DNA from: Alkaliphilus serpentinus
GTDB lineage: Bacteria > Bacillota > Clostridia > Peptostreptococcales > Natronincolaceae
NCBI RefSeq assembly: GCF_009017255.1
Contig: NZ_WBZB01000024.1
Location: forward strand, 1 to 64,000
DNA length: 64,000 nt
Reading direction: 5' to 3'
Positions 52,762-60,675 of this stretch are shown in pieces (positions within the stretch are counted from its first letter, which is position 1; the number at the start of each line of letters is the position of its first letter). Below the pieces are notes generated by a model, which was not told the DNA's origin, did no database searches, and worked only from the letters and a program-made list of their open reading frames with translations. The translations under genes were made by a program, and so were the position numbers.

Positions 52762-52861
52762 TATTAAATCTTTGAAAAATAGGCCTTAGGGCCTTATTTT
52801 TGTTGTGTTTTGTTACAATTACAAGTCTTTTTTACATGTTGATTACAAATGCCTGTATTTA

Positions 52862-52891
52862 TTGACATATATTTTATAAAGATGATATAAA
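52862..52891 (+). promoter_or_regulatory. Promoter of the cell-wall amidase gene
   Basis: TTGACA (52862-52867), 18 bases, then TATAAA (52886-52891) preceded by TGA. It lies 100 bases upstream of the ATG. Confidence 0.65.
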
Positions 52892-52990
52892 TAGTATATG
52901 AGAAGTCTTAAATTGTAGATATTTTAGAGTTTATGGCGATTTTTAAATGACAATATTGGTACGGTGGATACGAAATAGGGGGACAAGTTT

Positions 52991-55135
52991 ATGAAGAGAA
53001 AAATTTTACCAATAATTATAATAACAGCTTTATTAATTACATCCTTTGCTTACGCGAATACTGCAACAAAAACAATGATTACCATGCTTATGGATGGAAA
53101 AAATGTAAACTTCAATGTAGTAAAATTAATGCTTAACAATAAATTAATAGATACTGATGTGCCACCTGTTATACATAATAACCGTACTTTAGTACCCCTT
53201 AGGGCTATCATGGAAAACCTACAAGCAGATGTTACCTGGAACGGTGAGAAGAAAGAGGTATTGGTTAAAACAGAGGATAAGAGTATTACCCTTAATATTG
53301 ACAAATCCTTTGCTATCGTTAATGGAGTAAAAAAATCCCTTCCAGATAATGTGCCAGCTAAGCTTATTAATAACCGAACAATGGTACCAATAAGGTTTTT
53401 AGCAGAAGAGATAGGCTTGGAGGTTTTATGGGATGATAAAACCAGAACCGTTAATTTAAATAATGAACCTAATAACACAGATGACAATAAAGTAATTGCA
53501 ACAAAGCCAGTTACATCGAAACCTGTAATCAATCCCCCCAAGGAGGAAGAAAAGGGAGGTGGGGTACTACAGGCTGTTACAGTAAATGAGAATGTATTAC
53601 CTGAAATAAGAATTAAGCTTACCGAAGAAGTAAACTATCAGGAAATTATACTTATTAACCCCACTAGATTGGTATTAGATTTAGAGAATACAACGCTTCA
53701 GTTGGATGATCCTACTCAGTTGCTGGACAATAGTACAATGAAGCTGCCAATAAACAAAGCTGGAATTAAAGAGGCGAGAGTCTCTCAATTCTCTAAAGAG
53801 CCCCTTATTACTAGAGTGGTAATAGAAATGGAAAACAATCTTCAGCATAGCATAACCTTTGATGAAGAAACCAATGAAATGGTTATTGGCTTCACCAATT
53901 ATGTTCATAATGTTAAGGCACAAATGTTTAACACAAAAGAAATCGTCATTATTGAGGGAAATAATGTATCCAACTACAATGTTATAGAGTTGGACAATCC
54001 TAAAAGGCTTGTTGTGGATGTTCTAGATGCTTATTTGGACTCTCCAGATAGTAAATATACAGTAAACGTTGACGGAAAGGTTGTAAAAAAATTAAGGGTT
54101 TCACAATTTCAACCAGACCATCATTATAAGGCTGAGGATAAAATCGTAAGAACAGTGATTGATATTCAAGATAACCAATCATATGATGGCTACTTTATTG
54201 AGGTTAAGGGTAATCAGTTATGGGTTCACATAGAAGGAAAGCCATATGAAGCCATGGCCTATATTGAAACAGGTTGGACATCCTCTCAACTGATTTTCAA
54301 AGGCACTACTGTAACAAGATATCAGGTTAATAGAGGAGTAAATAGCAATATACTAGAGGTGGTTGTTCCAAAGGAAAATTTACCATTGGAGTTTACCAGT
54401 GTTGAAATAAATGACCATATGGTGGACAACATTTCTGTAGAAGAGGCTGATGACGAAAACTATAATATTACAATAGAATTAAAGGAAAATGTAGTTTTTG
54501 AAGTTGTTGAGGGAATGAATGCAAAGGATTTAATCCTTGAATTAAAGAACACCAATAAATATAGAGAATTGTTAATTGTAATAGATCCAGGTCATGGAGG
54601 TAAAGATGGTGGAGCAACATCGCCTAATCTAAAGATTAAAGAAAAGGATTTAGTACTGGATGTTTCTAAGAGACTTAATGAGCTATTACTAGAGGCTGGA
54701 TTTAGAACCTATATGACAAGAACCGATGATACCTTTGTAGAGCTAAAGGATAGACCAGGAGTTGCAAATCAATTGGGGGCAGACTTATTTGTAAGTGTTC
54801 ATGCCAATGCCACTGGAAAGTCCTCTATAAATGGCATAGAAAATTACTATTATCCTTCTGAAAAAAATCCTGAGGACAATAGGGACAATAAAACATTGGC
54901 CACCATATTCCAAAATACTATGACTACTATCCTTGGAGCAAATAGCCGTAGGTTAGAAGGGGTAGAAGCCTTTGTGGTAACCAGAGAGACAAAGATGCCT
55001 GCTGTATTGACGGAGATGGGATTCCTAACTAATCCAGAAGAAGAGGCCAAACTTGCTACAGATGCATACAGACAAAAGGTAGCAGAGGCCCTATTCACAT
55101 CTATCGTTAAGTATTATGATGAAATAAATAAATAA
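52991..55135 (+). CDS. Secreted N-acetylmuramoyl-L-alanine amidase
   Basis: 714 residues. Signal peptide about 1-22 (ends FAYANT). About 45-160 is a copper-amine-oxidase-N-like domain with the paired motifs NNRTLVPLRAI and NNRTMVPIRFLAEE, common in clostridial wall proteins. AMIN-type beta domains occupy about 195-510 (two or three copies). The C-terminus (530-714) is a zinc Amidase_3: VIDPGHGGKDGG, FVSVHANA and the catalytic TEMGFLTNPEE. It cuts the amide between muramic acid and the stem peptide in growth, division or sporulation. ATG 52991 follows ATAGGGGGA. Confidence 0.95.
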   Translation: MKRKILPIIIITALLITSFAYANTATKTMITMLMDGKNVNFNVVKLMLNNKLIDTDVPPVIHNNRTLVPLRAIMENLQADVTWNGEKKEVLVKTEDKSITLNIDKSFAIVNGVKKSLPDNVPAKLINNRTMVPIRFLAEEIGLEVLWDDKTRTVNLNNEPNNTDDNKVIATKPVTSKPVINPPKEEEKGGGVLQAVTVNENVLPEIRIKLTEEVNYQEIILINPTRLVLDLENTTLQLDDPTQLLDNSTMKLPINKAGIKEARVSQFSKEPLITRVVIEMENNLQHSITFDEETNEMVIGFTNYVHNVKAQMFNTKEIVIIEGNNVSNYNVIELDNPKRLVVDVLDAYLDSPDSKYTVNVDGKVVKKLRVSQFQPDHHYKAEDKIVRTVIDIQDNQSYDGYFIEVKGNQLWVHIEGKPYEAMAYIETGWTSSQLIFKGTTVTRYQVNRGVNSNILEVVVPKENLPLEFTSVEINDHMVDNISVEEADDENYNITIELKENVVFEVVEGMNAKDLILELKNTNKYRELLIVIDPGHGGKDGGATSPNLKIKEKDLVLDVSKRLNELLLEAGFRTYMTRTDDTFVELKDRPGVANQLGADLFVSVHANATGKSSINGIENYYYPSEKNPEDNRDNKTLATIFQNTMTTILGANSRRLEGVEAFVVTRETKMPAVLTEMGFLTNPEEEAKLATDAYRQKVAEALFTSIVKYYDEINK

Positions 55136-55144
55136 TAATTAATA

Positions 55145-55172
55145 AAGGCTTACCCAAATCGGTAAGTCTTTA
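55145..55172 (+). terminator. Terminator of the amidase gene
   Basis: AAGGCTTACC-CAAATC-GGTAAGTCTT with ten pairs (one G-U), followed by TAATTATT; the T-run is weak. Confidence 0.65.
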
Positions 55173-55180
55173 ATTATTAT

Positions 55181-55345
55181 CAGACTGTTGAAAAACTATC
55201 ATGTTCTTTGTTGCTGCAGAAACCTTGCACTTTCATTAACCCCTGAGAGACAGACCCTACCATATTACAGCCTTGCGTATTGCTGTATACGCTGCAACCG
55301 CTGGATTTCCTAGCGCCTCGACTCTGACAGCTTTTGAACAGTCTG
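55181..55345. mobile_element. MITE-like element B
   Basis: 165 bases with terminal inverted repeats CAGACTGTTGAAAAACT (55181-55197) and AGCTTTTGAACAGTCTG (55329-55345), 15 of 17 pairs. The inner hairpin TTGCGTAT...ATACGCTGCAA and the tail CGCTGGATTTCCTAGCG resemble the core of element A at 39085; TTCTTTGTTGC near the left end is shared too. Non-coding. Confidence 0.65.
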
Positions 55346-55440
55346 GATTTTGTGGACTTCATCCTCAATTATTATGATTAATTTGAAGTATATTGTATAA
55401 TAAATTATATATAAGCCTTAAAGGAAAGGGATGATTTAAA

Positions 55441-55962
55441 TTGGAATTATTTTTAGGATATCTTTTTATTTTTGTTGCTAGAGTCACAGATGTAAGCATG
55501 GCCACAATAAGAATGATTATGGTAGTTCGGGGTAGGCGAGCTCAAGCGGCTATGATTGGTTTTTTTGAGATAATGATTTATGTAATGGCCATAGGAAAGG
55601 TTTTAGATGGTTTAAACAATCCAATCAATCTCTTAGTATATGCATCTGGCTTTGCTACCGGTAATTTTGTAGGAATTTTTCTGGAAGAGAAGATGGCACT
55701 GGGAAGTATTATAGTACAGGTAATCTCTGATCACGATGTTTTAAAGTTGGTGGAAATCCTGAGGGAGAATGGCTTTGGAGTAACAGTAGTAGAAGGCTAT
55801 GGTAGGAATGGAATAAGACATCTATTAAACATTACACTACAAAGAAAAAACTTAGCAAAGCTCCATAACATAGTTGAAGAACATGATGCCAGCGCCTTTA
55901 TGACAGTAATGGATGCCAGATCAATAAGAGGTGGATATTTCACTGGAAACAAAAAGAAATAA
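55441..55962 (+). CDS. UPF0316 membrane protein (DUF5698-DUF2179)
   Basis: 173 residues starting at TTG 55441 behind AAAGGGATGA. The N-terminal half has three membrane helices (ELFLGYLFIFVARVTDVSMA, then the FEIMIYVMAIGKVL region and a third near 65-85). The soluble C-terminal half (about 95-165) is DUF2179, a small alpha/beta domain with GFGVTVVEGYGRNG and HDASAFMTVMDA. The same architecture is called UPF0316. DUF2179 may bind a small ligand; no activity is established. It sits between element B and gerM, in the same direction. Confidence 0.9.
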   Translation: MELFLGYLFIFVARVTDVSMATIRMIMVVRGRRAQAAMIGFFEIMIYVMAIGKVLDGLNNPINLLVYASGFATGNFVGIFLEEKMALGSIIVQVISDHDVLKLVEILRENGFGVTVVEGYGRNGIRHLLNITLQRKNLAKLHNIVEEHDASAFMTVMDARSIRGGYFTGNKKK

Positions 55963-56039
55963 TGAATAGTTGCCCCCTACTTCTAATATAAATGTACTAA
56001 GTCTTATTAGTATTAATGAATTGAGGGGGACGTGTCTAT

Positions 56040-57029
56040 ATGAAGCTTTACAAATGGAAGTTGTTACTACCAATTTTATGCCTGCTTGTTTTAATAACTG
56101 CATGCGGAAATCCCCTAAGTAAGCTTCTAGGGGAAAAAGATACAGATGTTAGTATAATAGTTAACCATAACGCTGTTGAAGAAATTGATGGAATGCGTCA
56201 AACTGTTATGTATTATCAAGATGAAAATGGATTGGTTATACCAGTAATGAAGAATATCCCTTGGGAAGAAGGAATCGCTAAATCAGCTTTGCGACATCTT
56301 ATTGATGATCCAGAGAAAGTAGGTAATGATGAAGAGGGACTATTGCCTACCCTTCCCTATGGAACCGAGGTTTTGGGAATGTCCATAAATGATGGACTAT
56401 GTAAGGTTGACTTCAATAGCAATGTATTATCCTACAATACAGAAGCAGAGGAAAAAGCAATGATTACCTCTATCGTATATACCCTAACGGAGTTCCCTGC
56501 CATTGATCGAGTTCAAATTATGGTGGAGGGTGAAATCTATGACACCTTTAGGTTTGGAACAGAGGTAGCCTTACCCCTTGAGAGGGAAAACATCAACTTG
56601 GTAGGAAGCCTTCAGGAGGATACCCTTCCAGTGGTGGTATACTATAAGGCCACCACCAATGGTGAAAACTCCTATTATATTCCTGTAACCAAGGGAATTA
56701 GCGCCCTAAAGGCAGACATTAAATCAGCCCTTGTTGCCCTTCTTGAGGGAGCACCATCAGAAACAGGACTATTTAGTGAAATTCCTGTAGGAACCGCAGT
56801 AAATGATGTTTATGTGAGGGATGGAATTGCCTACATTGACTTGACGGAAGAAATACTAAAAATGCCAGAAAACGAAGCACTACAGCAATCAATGGTATAT
56901 GAAATCGGCCTAACCTTAAGGGAAATTGAGCCAACCATAACTCAAGTAAGAATTTTAAATAACGGTAAAGAAATAGAATTAGGCTCCAATGTAGAACTCA
57001 ACCTTCCAGTATTCTCAAATGTGAAATAA
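56040..57029 (+). CDS. gerM: GerMN-domain sporulation/germination lipoprotein
   Basis: 329 residues. The lipobox LITAC places the lipidated Cys at residue 22, so the protein is anchored outside the membrane. Two GerMN repeats follow: about 65-175 (NGLVIPVMKNIPWEEGIAKS, with LCKVDFNSN) and about 200-320 (NSYYIPVTKGI, with IAYIDLTEE). GerM is needed for sporulation and germination in Bacillus, where the domain forms rings in the SpoIIIA-SpoIIQ channel. It precedes rph, rdgB and a phosphoesterase gene, the same order as gerM-rph-ysnA-ysnB in Bacillus subtilis. ATG 56040 is preceded by GAGGGGGACG. Confidence 0.92.
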   Translation: MKLYKWKLLLPILCLLVLITACGNPLSKLLGEKDTDVSIIVNHNAVEEIDGMRQTVMYYQDENGLVIPVMKNIPWEEGIAKSALRHLIDDPEKVGNDEEGLLPTLPYGTEVLGMSINDGLCKVDFNSNVLSYNTEAEEKAMITSIVYTLTEFPAIDRVQIMVEGEIYDTFRFGTEVALPLERENINLVGSLQEDTLPVVVYYKATTNGENSYYIPVTKGISALKADIKSALVALLEGAPSETGLFSEIPVGTAVNDVYVRDGIAYIDLTEEILKMPENEALQQSMVYEIGLTLREIEPTITQVRILNNGKEIELGSNVELNLPVFSNVK

Positions 57030-57052
57030 ATCCGGTATATCCGGATTTTTTC
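57029..57052 (+). terminator. Intrinsic terminator of gerM
   Basis: AATCCGG-TATAT-CCGGATT followed by TTTT (7-bp stem). It starts at the stop codon, separating gerM from rph transcription. Confidence 0.8.
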
Positions 57053-57288
57053 ATTTATACTACTATTAACCATAGTAGCTTTCTACAGTAAAGTATTAAT
57101 AACTCAAAAAATGCCAATGATACAATTAGATTTATTTTAATTTTCGCACCATTCATAGGAAAGTATGATAAAATAGTGAATGATTAATCATGTTATTCAA
57201 ATTAAGAATTAAGAATTATGAGTTGAGGATCACTCTACATTCTTCATTAACCTAAGTTATTAGTTTTATATAGAAAGGATTGATTTTT

Positions 57289-58032
57289 TTGGCTAGAATA
57301 GACGGACGAGCCTTCGATGAAATGAGAAGGGTGAAGATCACTAGAAGCTTTACTAAGCATGCCCAGGGATCAGTATTAATTGAAATGGGTGAAACAAAGG
57401 TAATATGCACTGCCACCATTGAGGATAAGGTGCCACCCTTCTTGAAGAACACAGGTAAGGGTTGGATTACAGCAGAATATTCTATGCTGCCATCATCAAC
57501 TCAAACTAGGAAAATTAGAGAATCCAGCAGGGGGAAGGTAGAGGGTAGAACCCAAGAAATACAACGTTTAATTGGTAGAGCCCTACGATCAGTTGTAGAT
57601 TTAGATGCCATTGGTGAACGGACCATATGGATTGACTGTGATGTTATACAAGCAGATGGGGGTACTAGAACAGCCTCCATTACTGGAGCCTTTGTTGCCT
57701 TAGTGGATGCCTTTAATGTATTATTGGTTAATCAACAGATAGCTAAATTACCCATAAAATCCTTTGTTTCAGCTATAAGTGTTGGGGTAATTGAAGGACA
57801 ACCTATGTTGGATTTATGCTATGAAGAAGATTCCACTGCTAAGGTGGATATGAATATTATCATGACAGATCAAGAGGAGTTTGTTGAGCTTCAAGGAACA
57901 GGTGAAGAAGCCCCTTTTAATAGCAAGGATCTAATGGAGCTCATAAGATTGGGAACCTTAGGAACAAGTATGCTTATTGAAGAGCAAAGAAAAGCCCTAG
58001 GGGAGCTGGCTGCTTTGGTAGGGGGAGAGTAG
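57289..58032 (+). CDS. rph: Ribonuclease PH
   Basis: 247 residues from TTG 57289, nine bases after AAAGGA and giving the usual start [16 protein letters not shown] 57280 touches the ribosome site. Family motifs are [51 protein letters not shown] (phosphate and RNA-binding Arg residues) and [19 protein letters not shown]. It removes nucleotides from the 3' ends of tRNA precursors by phosphorolysis, forming a hexameric ring. It is first in the rph-rdgB-phosphoesterase unit. The 57053-57288 leader is AT-rich with a simple AATTAAG repeat. Confidence 0.97.
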   Translation: MARIDGRAFDEMRRVKITRSFTKHAQGSVLIEMGETKVICTATIEDKVPPFLKNTGKGWITAEYSMLPSSTQTRKIRESSRGKVEGRTQEIQRLIGRALRSVVDLDAIGERTIWIDCDVIQADGGTRTASITGAFVALVDAFNVLLVNQQIAKLPIKSFVSAISVGVIEGQPMLDLCYEEDSTAKVDMNIIMTDQEEFVELQGTGEEAPFNSKDLMELIRLGTLGTSMLIEEQRKALGELAALVGGE

Positions 58033-58033
58033 G

Positions 58034-58112
58034 TAATAAGTAATATGTAATAGGTGAGGAATAAGTAAGGTAATAAGTAATAAGTAATATGGAATAGGTA
58101 AAGAACAAGTAA
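58034..58112 (+). repeat. Imperfect tandem repeat between rph and rdgB
   Basis: Two copies of a 35-base unit, 58034-58068 and 58078-58112, both beginning TAATAAGTAATATG and ending AAGTAA, with four or five differences. Similar AATAGTGAATAATGAATAATG text lies in the tRNA spacer near 59820. Confidence 0.6.
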
Positions 58113-58162
58113 ATTTCCATCTTCAATTTTCCGTTCTCAATTTATATATGGGGGTTTTTAAG

Positions 58163-58762
58163 ATGAAGAAAGAAATACTAGTAATTGCTACAGGTAATTT
58201 ACATAAGCTAGAGGAAATCAAAAAGATTTTAGCGGATTTTCCCTATGATATAAAATCCATGAAGGATGTTGGTCTTGAGGGTCTTGAAATCATTGAGGAT
58301 GGAAGCACCTTTGAGGAAAATGCCCTAATAAAAGCAAAAACAATCATGAAAAAAACAGGCTATATGTCAATCGGTGATGATTCAGGCCTTGAGGTTGAGG
58401 CCTTAAACAATCAACCGGGCATATATTCTGCCCGCTTTGCCGGGGAGCCCAGCAATGATGAAAAAAATAACCAAAAGCTGCTGGCCTTAATGGAGGGAAT
58501 ACCCCTAGAAGACAGAGGAGGAAGATTTGTCTGTGCAATGGCTGTAGCCTTCCCCAATGGTGAAGAAATCATTTTAAGGGGAGAATGTGAGGGAGTAATT
58601 GGTTTTGAGAAAAAGGGTGTAAATGGATTTGGCTACGATCCTTTGTTTATTGTACCTCAATACAATCAAACCTTTGCAGAACTAGGCAGTGAAATTAAGA
58701 ATAAAATAAGTCATAGGGCGAAGGCTCTAGAAAAATTAAAGAAAGAATTAACACCTTCCTAA
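58163..58762 (+). CDS. rdgB: XTP/dITP diphosphatase (RdgB/HAM1, YsnA)
   Basis: 199 residues from ATG 58163, after GGGGG; ATG 58148 overlaps that site. Motifs: IATGNLHKLEEI (substrate loop), GDDSGLEVEAL with the metal-binding acid pair, GIYSARFAGE, and GFGYDPLFIV with SHRAKAL near the C-terminus. It hydrolyses inosine, xanthosine and related non-canonical NTPs to monophosphates, keeping them out of DNA and RNA. It overlaps no neighbour, and the next gene starts 16 bases later. Confidence 0.96.
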   Translation: MKKEILVIATGNLHKLEEIKKILADFPYDIKSMKDVGLEGLEIIEDGSTFEENALIKAKTIMKKTGYMSIGDDSGLEVEALNNQPGIYSARFAGEPSNDEKNNQKLLALMEGIPLEDRGGRFVCAMAVAFPNGEEIILRGECEGVIGFEKKGVNGFGYDPLFIVPQYNQTFAELGSEIKNKISHRAKALEKLKKELTPS

Positions 58763-58777
58763 AGGAGGTAGTAGCAG

Positions 58778-59242
58778 TTGAAAATTGGAGTAATTGGAGA
58801 TAGTCATCAGGTCTATCAAAACATTAAAGCTGCCATGGAAAATTTAAAGGATGTGGAGCTTATTATCCATACAGGAGATCATTATGAGGATCTGGTATTT
58901 ATAAGAAGGACTTATAATATCGAAGCTATTGGAGTTAAGGGTAATTGTGACTATACTGGTGAAGATGAAATCATCACCACAATAAATGGCAGGAATTTTT
59001 TCATCTGTCATGGTGATCATTATAATGTTAAGTTTAATTTATTTGACCTTTACAATAAAGCTAAAGAACTTAGGGCAGACGTAGCCATATTTGGCCATAC
59101 CCATATCCCCTTCAATAGGATAGAGGGTAATATTCTTTTCATAAACCCTGGGAGTATCTCATATCCCAGAGGGAGTTCGTCGAAGTGCTGCTGTATTTTA
59201 GAATTAGGTAGGGATATCAATGTAAAACATATGACTATATAG
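58778..59242 (+). CDS. YfcE/YsnB-type metallophosphoesterase
   Basis: 154 residues starting at TTG 58778, ten bases after AAAGGAGG. Metal-site motifs: GDSH (8-11, weaker than the usual SDTHG because it is GDSHQ), HTGDHYED, GVKGNCD, CHGD and GHTH. It belongs to the MJ0936/YfcE group of small phosphodiesterases, which cleave phosphodiester bonds with Mn2+ or Ni2+. The triplet SSSKCCC near residue 142 is unusual. It completes the rph-rdgB unit as in Bacillus ysnB. Confidence 0.93.
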   Translation: MKIGVIGDSHQVYQNIKAAMENLKDVELIIHTGDHYEDLVFIRRTYNIEAIGVKGNCDYTGEDEIITTINGRNFFICHGDHYNVKFNLFDLYNKAKELRADVAIFGHTHIPFNRIEGNILFINPGSISYPRGSSSKCCCILELGRDINVKHMTI

Positions 59243-59340
59243 AGGACAAATTGAAAATTGAGAATTGAAAATGAAAAGCTCATAGATTAAAATAAATAAA
59301 TTTCTTCTATAAATCCTTACAAATATACCAGTTTTTAATA

Positions 59341-59369
59341 TTGACCATCCACCAAAAACCTAGTATACT
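59341..59369 (+). promoter_or_regulatory. tRNA operon promoter P1
   Basis: TTGACC (59341-59346), 17 bases, then TATACT (59364-59369). Confidence 0.75.
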
Positions 59370-59395
59370 ATATTTCTGTCGGCAATGATAGCCAG

Positions 59396-59424
59396 TTGAC
59401 ACTGGATATACTAAGTGGTATAAT
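59396..59424 (+). promoter_or_regulatory. tRNA operon promoter P2, perfect consensus
   Basis: TTGACA (59396-59401), exactly 17 bases, then TATAAT (59419-59424) preceded by TGG (extended -10). It ends 29 bases before the first tRNA. Both boxes match the sigma-A consensus at every position, as expected of a stable-RNA promoter. Confidence 0.88.
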
Positions 59425-59453
59425 CATTTATTGTCAGGAGATAATATAGAAAT

Positions 59454-59527
59454 GCGGGTGTAGTTCAGTGGTAGAACTTCAGCCTTCCAAGCTGACCGCG
59501 AGGGTTCGATTCCCTTCACCCGCTCCA
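59454..59527 (+). tRNA. tRNA-Gly (anticodon TCC)
   Basis: Cloverleaf with 7-bp acceptor (GCGGGTG/CACCCGC), anticodon loop CTTCCAA, T-loop GGTTCGATTCC and encoded CCA. Reads GGA/GGG. First of seven tRNAs. Confidence 0.97.
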
Positions 59528-59536
59528 TTTTAATAT

Positions 59537-59613
59537 GTGCCCATAGCTCAGCTGGATAGAGCACCGGCCTTCTAAGCCGGTTGTCCGGGGTTCGAATCCC
59601 TGTGGGCACGCCA
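59537..59613 (+). tRNA. tRNA-Arg (anticodon TCT)
   Basis: Acceptor GTGCCCA/TGGGCAC, anticodon loop CTTCTAA between CCGGC/GCCGG, T-arm GGTTCGAATCC, encoded CCA. Reads AGA/AGG, the dominant Arg codons of this AT-rich genome. Confidence 0.97.
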
Positions 59614-59620
59614 TATTTAA

Positions 59621-59726
59621 TAGTCAGAGTCAGAAATCAGAGTGCCTGAGAAAGACATAAATGAATTTCCTAAGAAATTCTACATTAAGGTCTGGCTCAC
59701 CGGTTCACCGATATCCGACCTCTAAT
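59621..59726 (+). repeat. Structured spacer repeat, copy 1
   Basis: About 106 bases between tRNA-Arg and tRNA-His, similar to 60091-60199. It contains CAGAAATCAG near the left end, a GAATTTC-CTAA-GAAATTC hairpin (59663-59680), then TCTACATT, TCTGG and CTCTAATA at the right end. Confidence 0.55.
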
Positions 59727-59728
59727 AT

Positions 59729-59805
59729 GGTGGATGTAGTCAAGTGGTTAAGACACAGGATTGTGGCTCCTGCACTCGTGGGTTCGAATCCCATCATCCA
59801 CCCCA
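59729..59805 (+). tRNA. tRNA-His (anticodon GTG)
   Basis: Acceptor GTGGATG/CATCCAC with the extra G at -1 (59729) opposite discriminator C, a His-specific feature. Anticodon loop TTGTGGC between CAGGA/TCCTG, encoded CCA. Confidence 0.97.
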
Positions 59806-59904
59806 TTTTTAAAAAAACAGTGAATAGTTAATAGTGAATAATGAATAATGAAGAGTGTTTAAAACAAGTGATTTATTAGTTATTAGTTATTCATTTATTT
59901 GCAT

Positions 59905-59980
59905 TGGGATATAGCCAAGTCGGTAAGGCAACGGACTTTGACTCCGTCATCCGTAGGTTCGAGTCCTACTATCCCAGCCA
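59905..59980 (+). tRNA. tRNA-Gln (anticodon TTG)
   Basis: Acceptor TGGGATA/TATCCCA, anticodon loop CTTTGAC, T-arm GGTTCGAGTCC, encoded CCA. Reads CAA/CAG. Confidence 0.96.
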
Positions 59981-60006
59981 TCTTTGTATTATAATTTCTA
60001 TAAAAT

Positions 60007-60089
60007 GCGGGTGTGGCGGAATTGGCAGACGCACTAGACTTAGGATCTAGCGGGTTACCGTGGGGGTTCAAGTCCCTCCACCCGCACCA
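60007..60089 (+). tRNA. tRNA-Leu (anticodon TAG)
   Basis: 83 bases with the short extended variable arm of tRNA-Leu (CGGGTTACCGT region). Acceptor GCGGGTG/CACCCGC, anticodon loop CTTAGGA, encoded CCA. Reads CUN codons. Confidence 0.96.
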
Positions 60090-60090
60090 T

Positions 60091-60199
60091 ACTAGAAATC
60101 AGCAATCGGAGTGGCTGTAAGCCTGAATTGAATAGATTTTCCTTAGAAAATCTACGTTGAACTCTGGAAACTCAGACCTCTGGCAACTGACATCTAATA
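60091..60199 (+). repeat. Structured spacer repeat, copy 2
   Basis: About 109 bases between tRNA-Leu and tRNA-Gly, related to 59621-59726. The central hairpin is GATTTTC-CTTA-GAAAATC (60135-60152); compared with copy 1 the third pair has switched from A-T to T-A, keeping the stem. TCTACGTT and CATCTAATA follow. Confidence 0.55.
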
Positions 60200-60200
60200 A

Positions 60201-60275
60201 GCGGAAGTGGCTCAGTGGTAGAGCATCGCCTTGCCAAGGCGAGGGTCGCGGGTTCGAGTCCCGTCTTCCGCTCCA
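60201..60275 (+). tRNA. tRNA-Gly (anticodon GCC)
   Basis: Acceptor GCGGAAG/CTTCCGC, anticodon loop TTGCCAA between TCGCC/GGCGA, encoded CCA. Reads GGC/GGU. Confidence 0.97.
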
Positions 60276-60300
60276 ATTTAATTTAAGCAAAAATAAATAG

Positions 60301-60377
60301 GCGCCCTTAGCTCAATCGGATAGAGTTGCAGACTTCGAATCTGAAGGTTGGGGGTTCGAGTCCCTCAGGGCGCGCCA
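60301..60377 (+). tRNA. tRNA-Arg (anticodon TCG)
   Basis: Acceptor GCGCCCT/AGGGCGC, anticodon loop CTTCGAA, encoded CCA. Reads CGA/CGG. Last of the cluster. Confidence 0.96.
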
Positions 60378-60384
60378 GTGATAT

Positions 60385-60426
60385 CAAGACTTTCAGAGAA
60401 TAAATAATTCTTTGGAGGTCTTTTTT
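60385..60426 (+). terminator. Terminator of the tRNA operon
   Basis: AGACTTTCAGAGAAT (60387 onwards) pairs with ATTCTTTGGAGGTCT, including several G-U pairs, and is followed by TTTTTT. It lies eight bases after the last tRNA. Confidence 0.8.
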
Positions 60427-60663
60427 ACTACTATTTTTTTACTACAATTTTAACTACAAAAATATTAACAGCAAAATTACTAATGAAATCATGATAGATT
60501 TTTAACTCTATAGTAATGTTGAAAAGTGACCTAATGTATCACAAATGGAGGAAATAACAAGAAAGAGTAGAATTATATACATATATATTGAGCTGGTAAG
60601 GAGTTAGTATATCAGGATTCATATGGACTAATGGAATACGTTGGTTAACAGATAATTATAAAG
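60427..60663 (+). other. AT-rich leader of the two-component operon
   Basis: About 240 bases without a supported gene. I see no clear sigma-54 (GG-N10-GC) or strong sigma-A pair. The ribosome site AAAGGGAG is at its right end. Confidence 0.4.
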
Positions 60664-60675
60664 GGAGACTAAATT

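Noticed and set aside
58034-58112. Start of a CRISPR array
   Set aside because: Only two imperfect AT-rich copies with a nine-base gap, no uniform spacers and no cas genes.
59424-60290. Minus-strand frames across the tRNA genes (for example [19 protein letters not shown])
   Set aside because: These are tRNA sequences translated on the wrong strand, a common false annotation.
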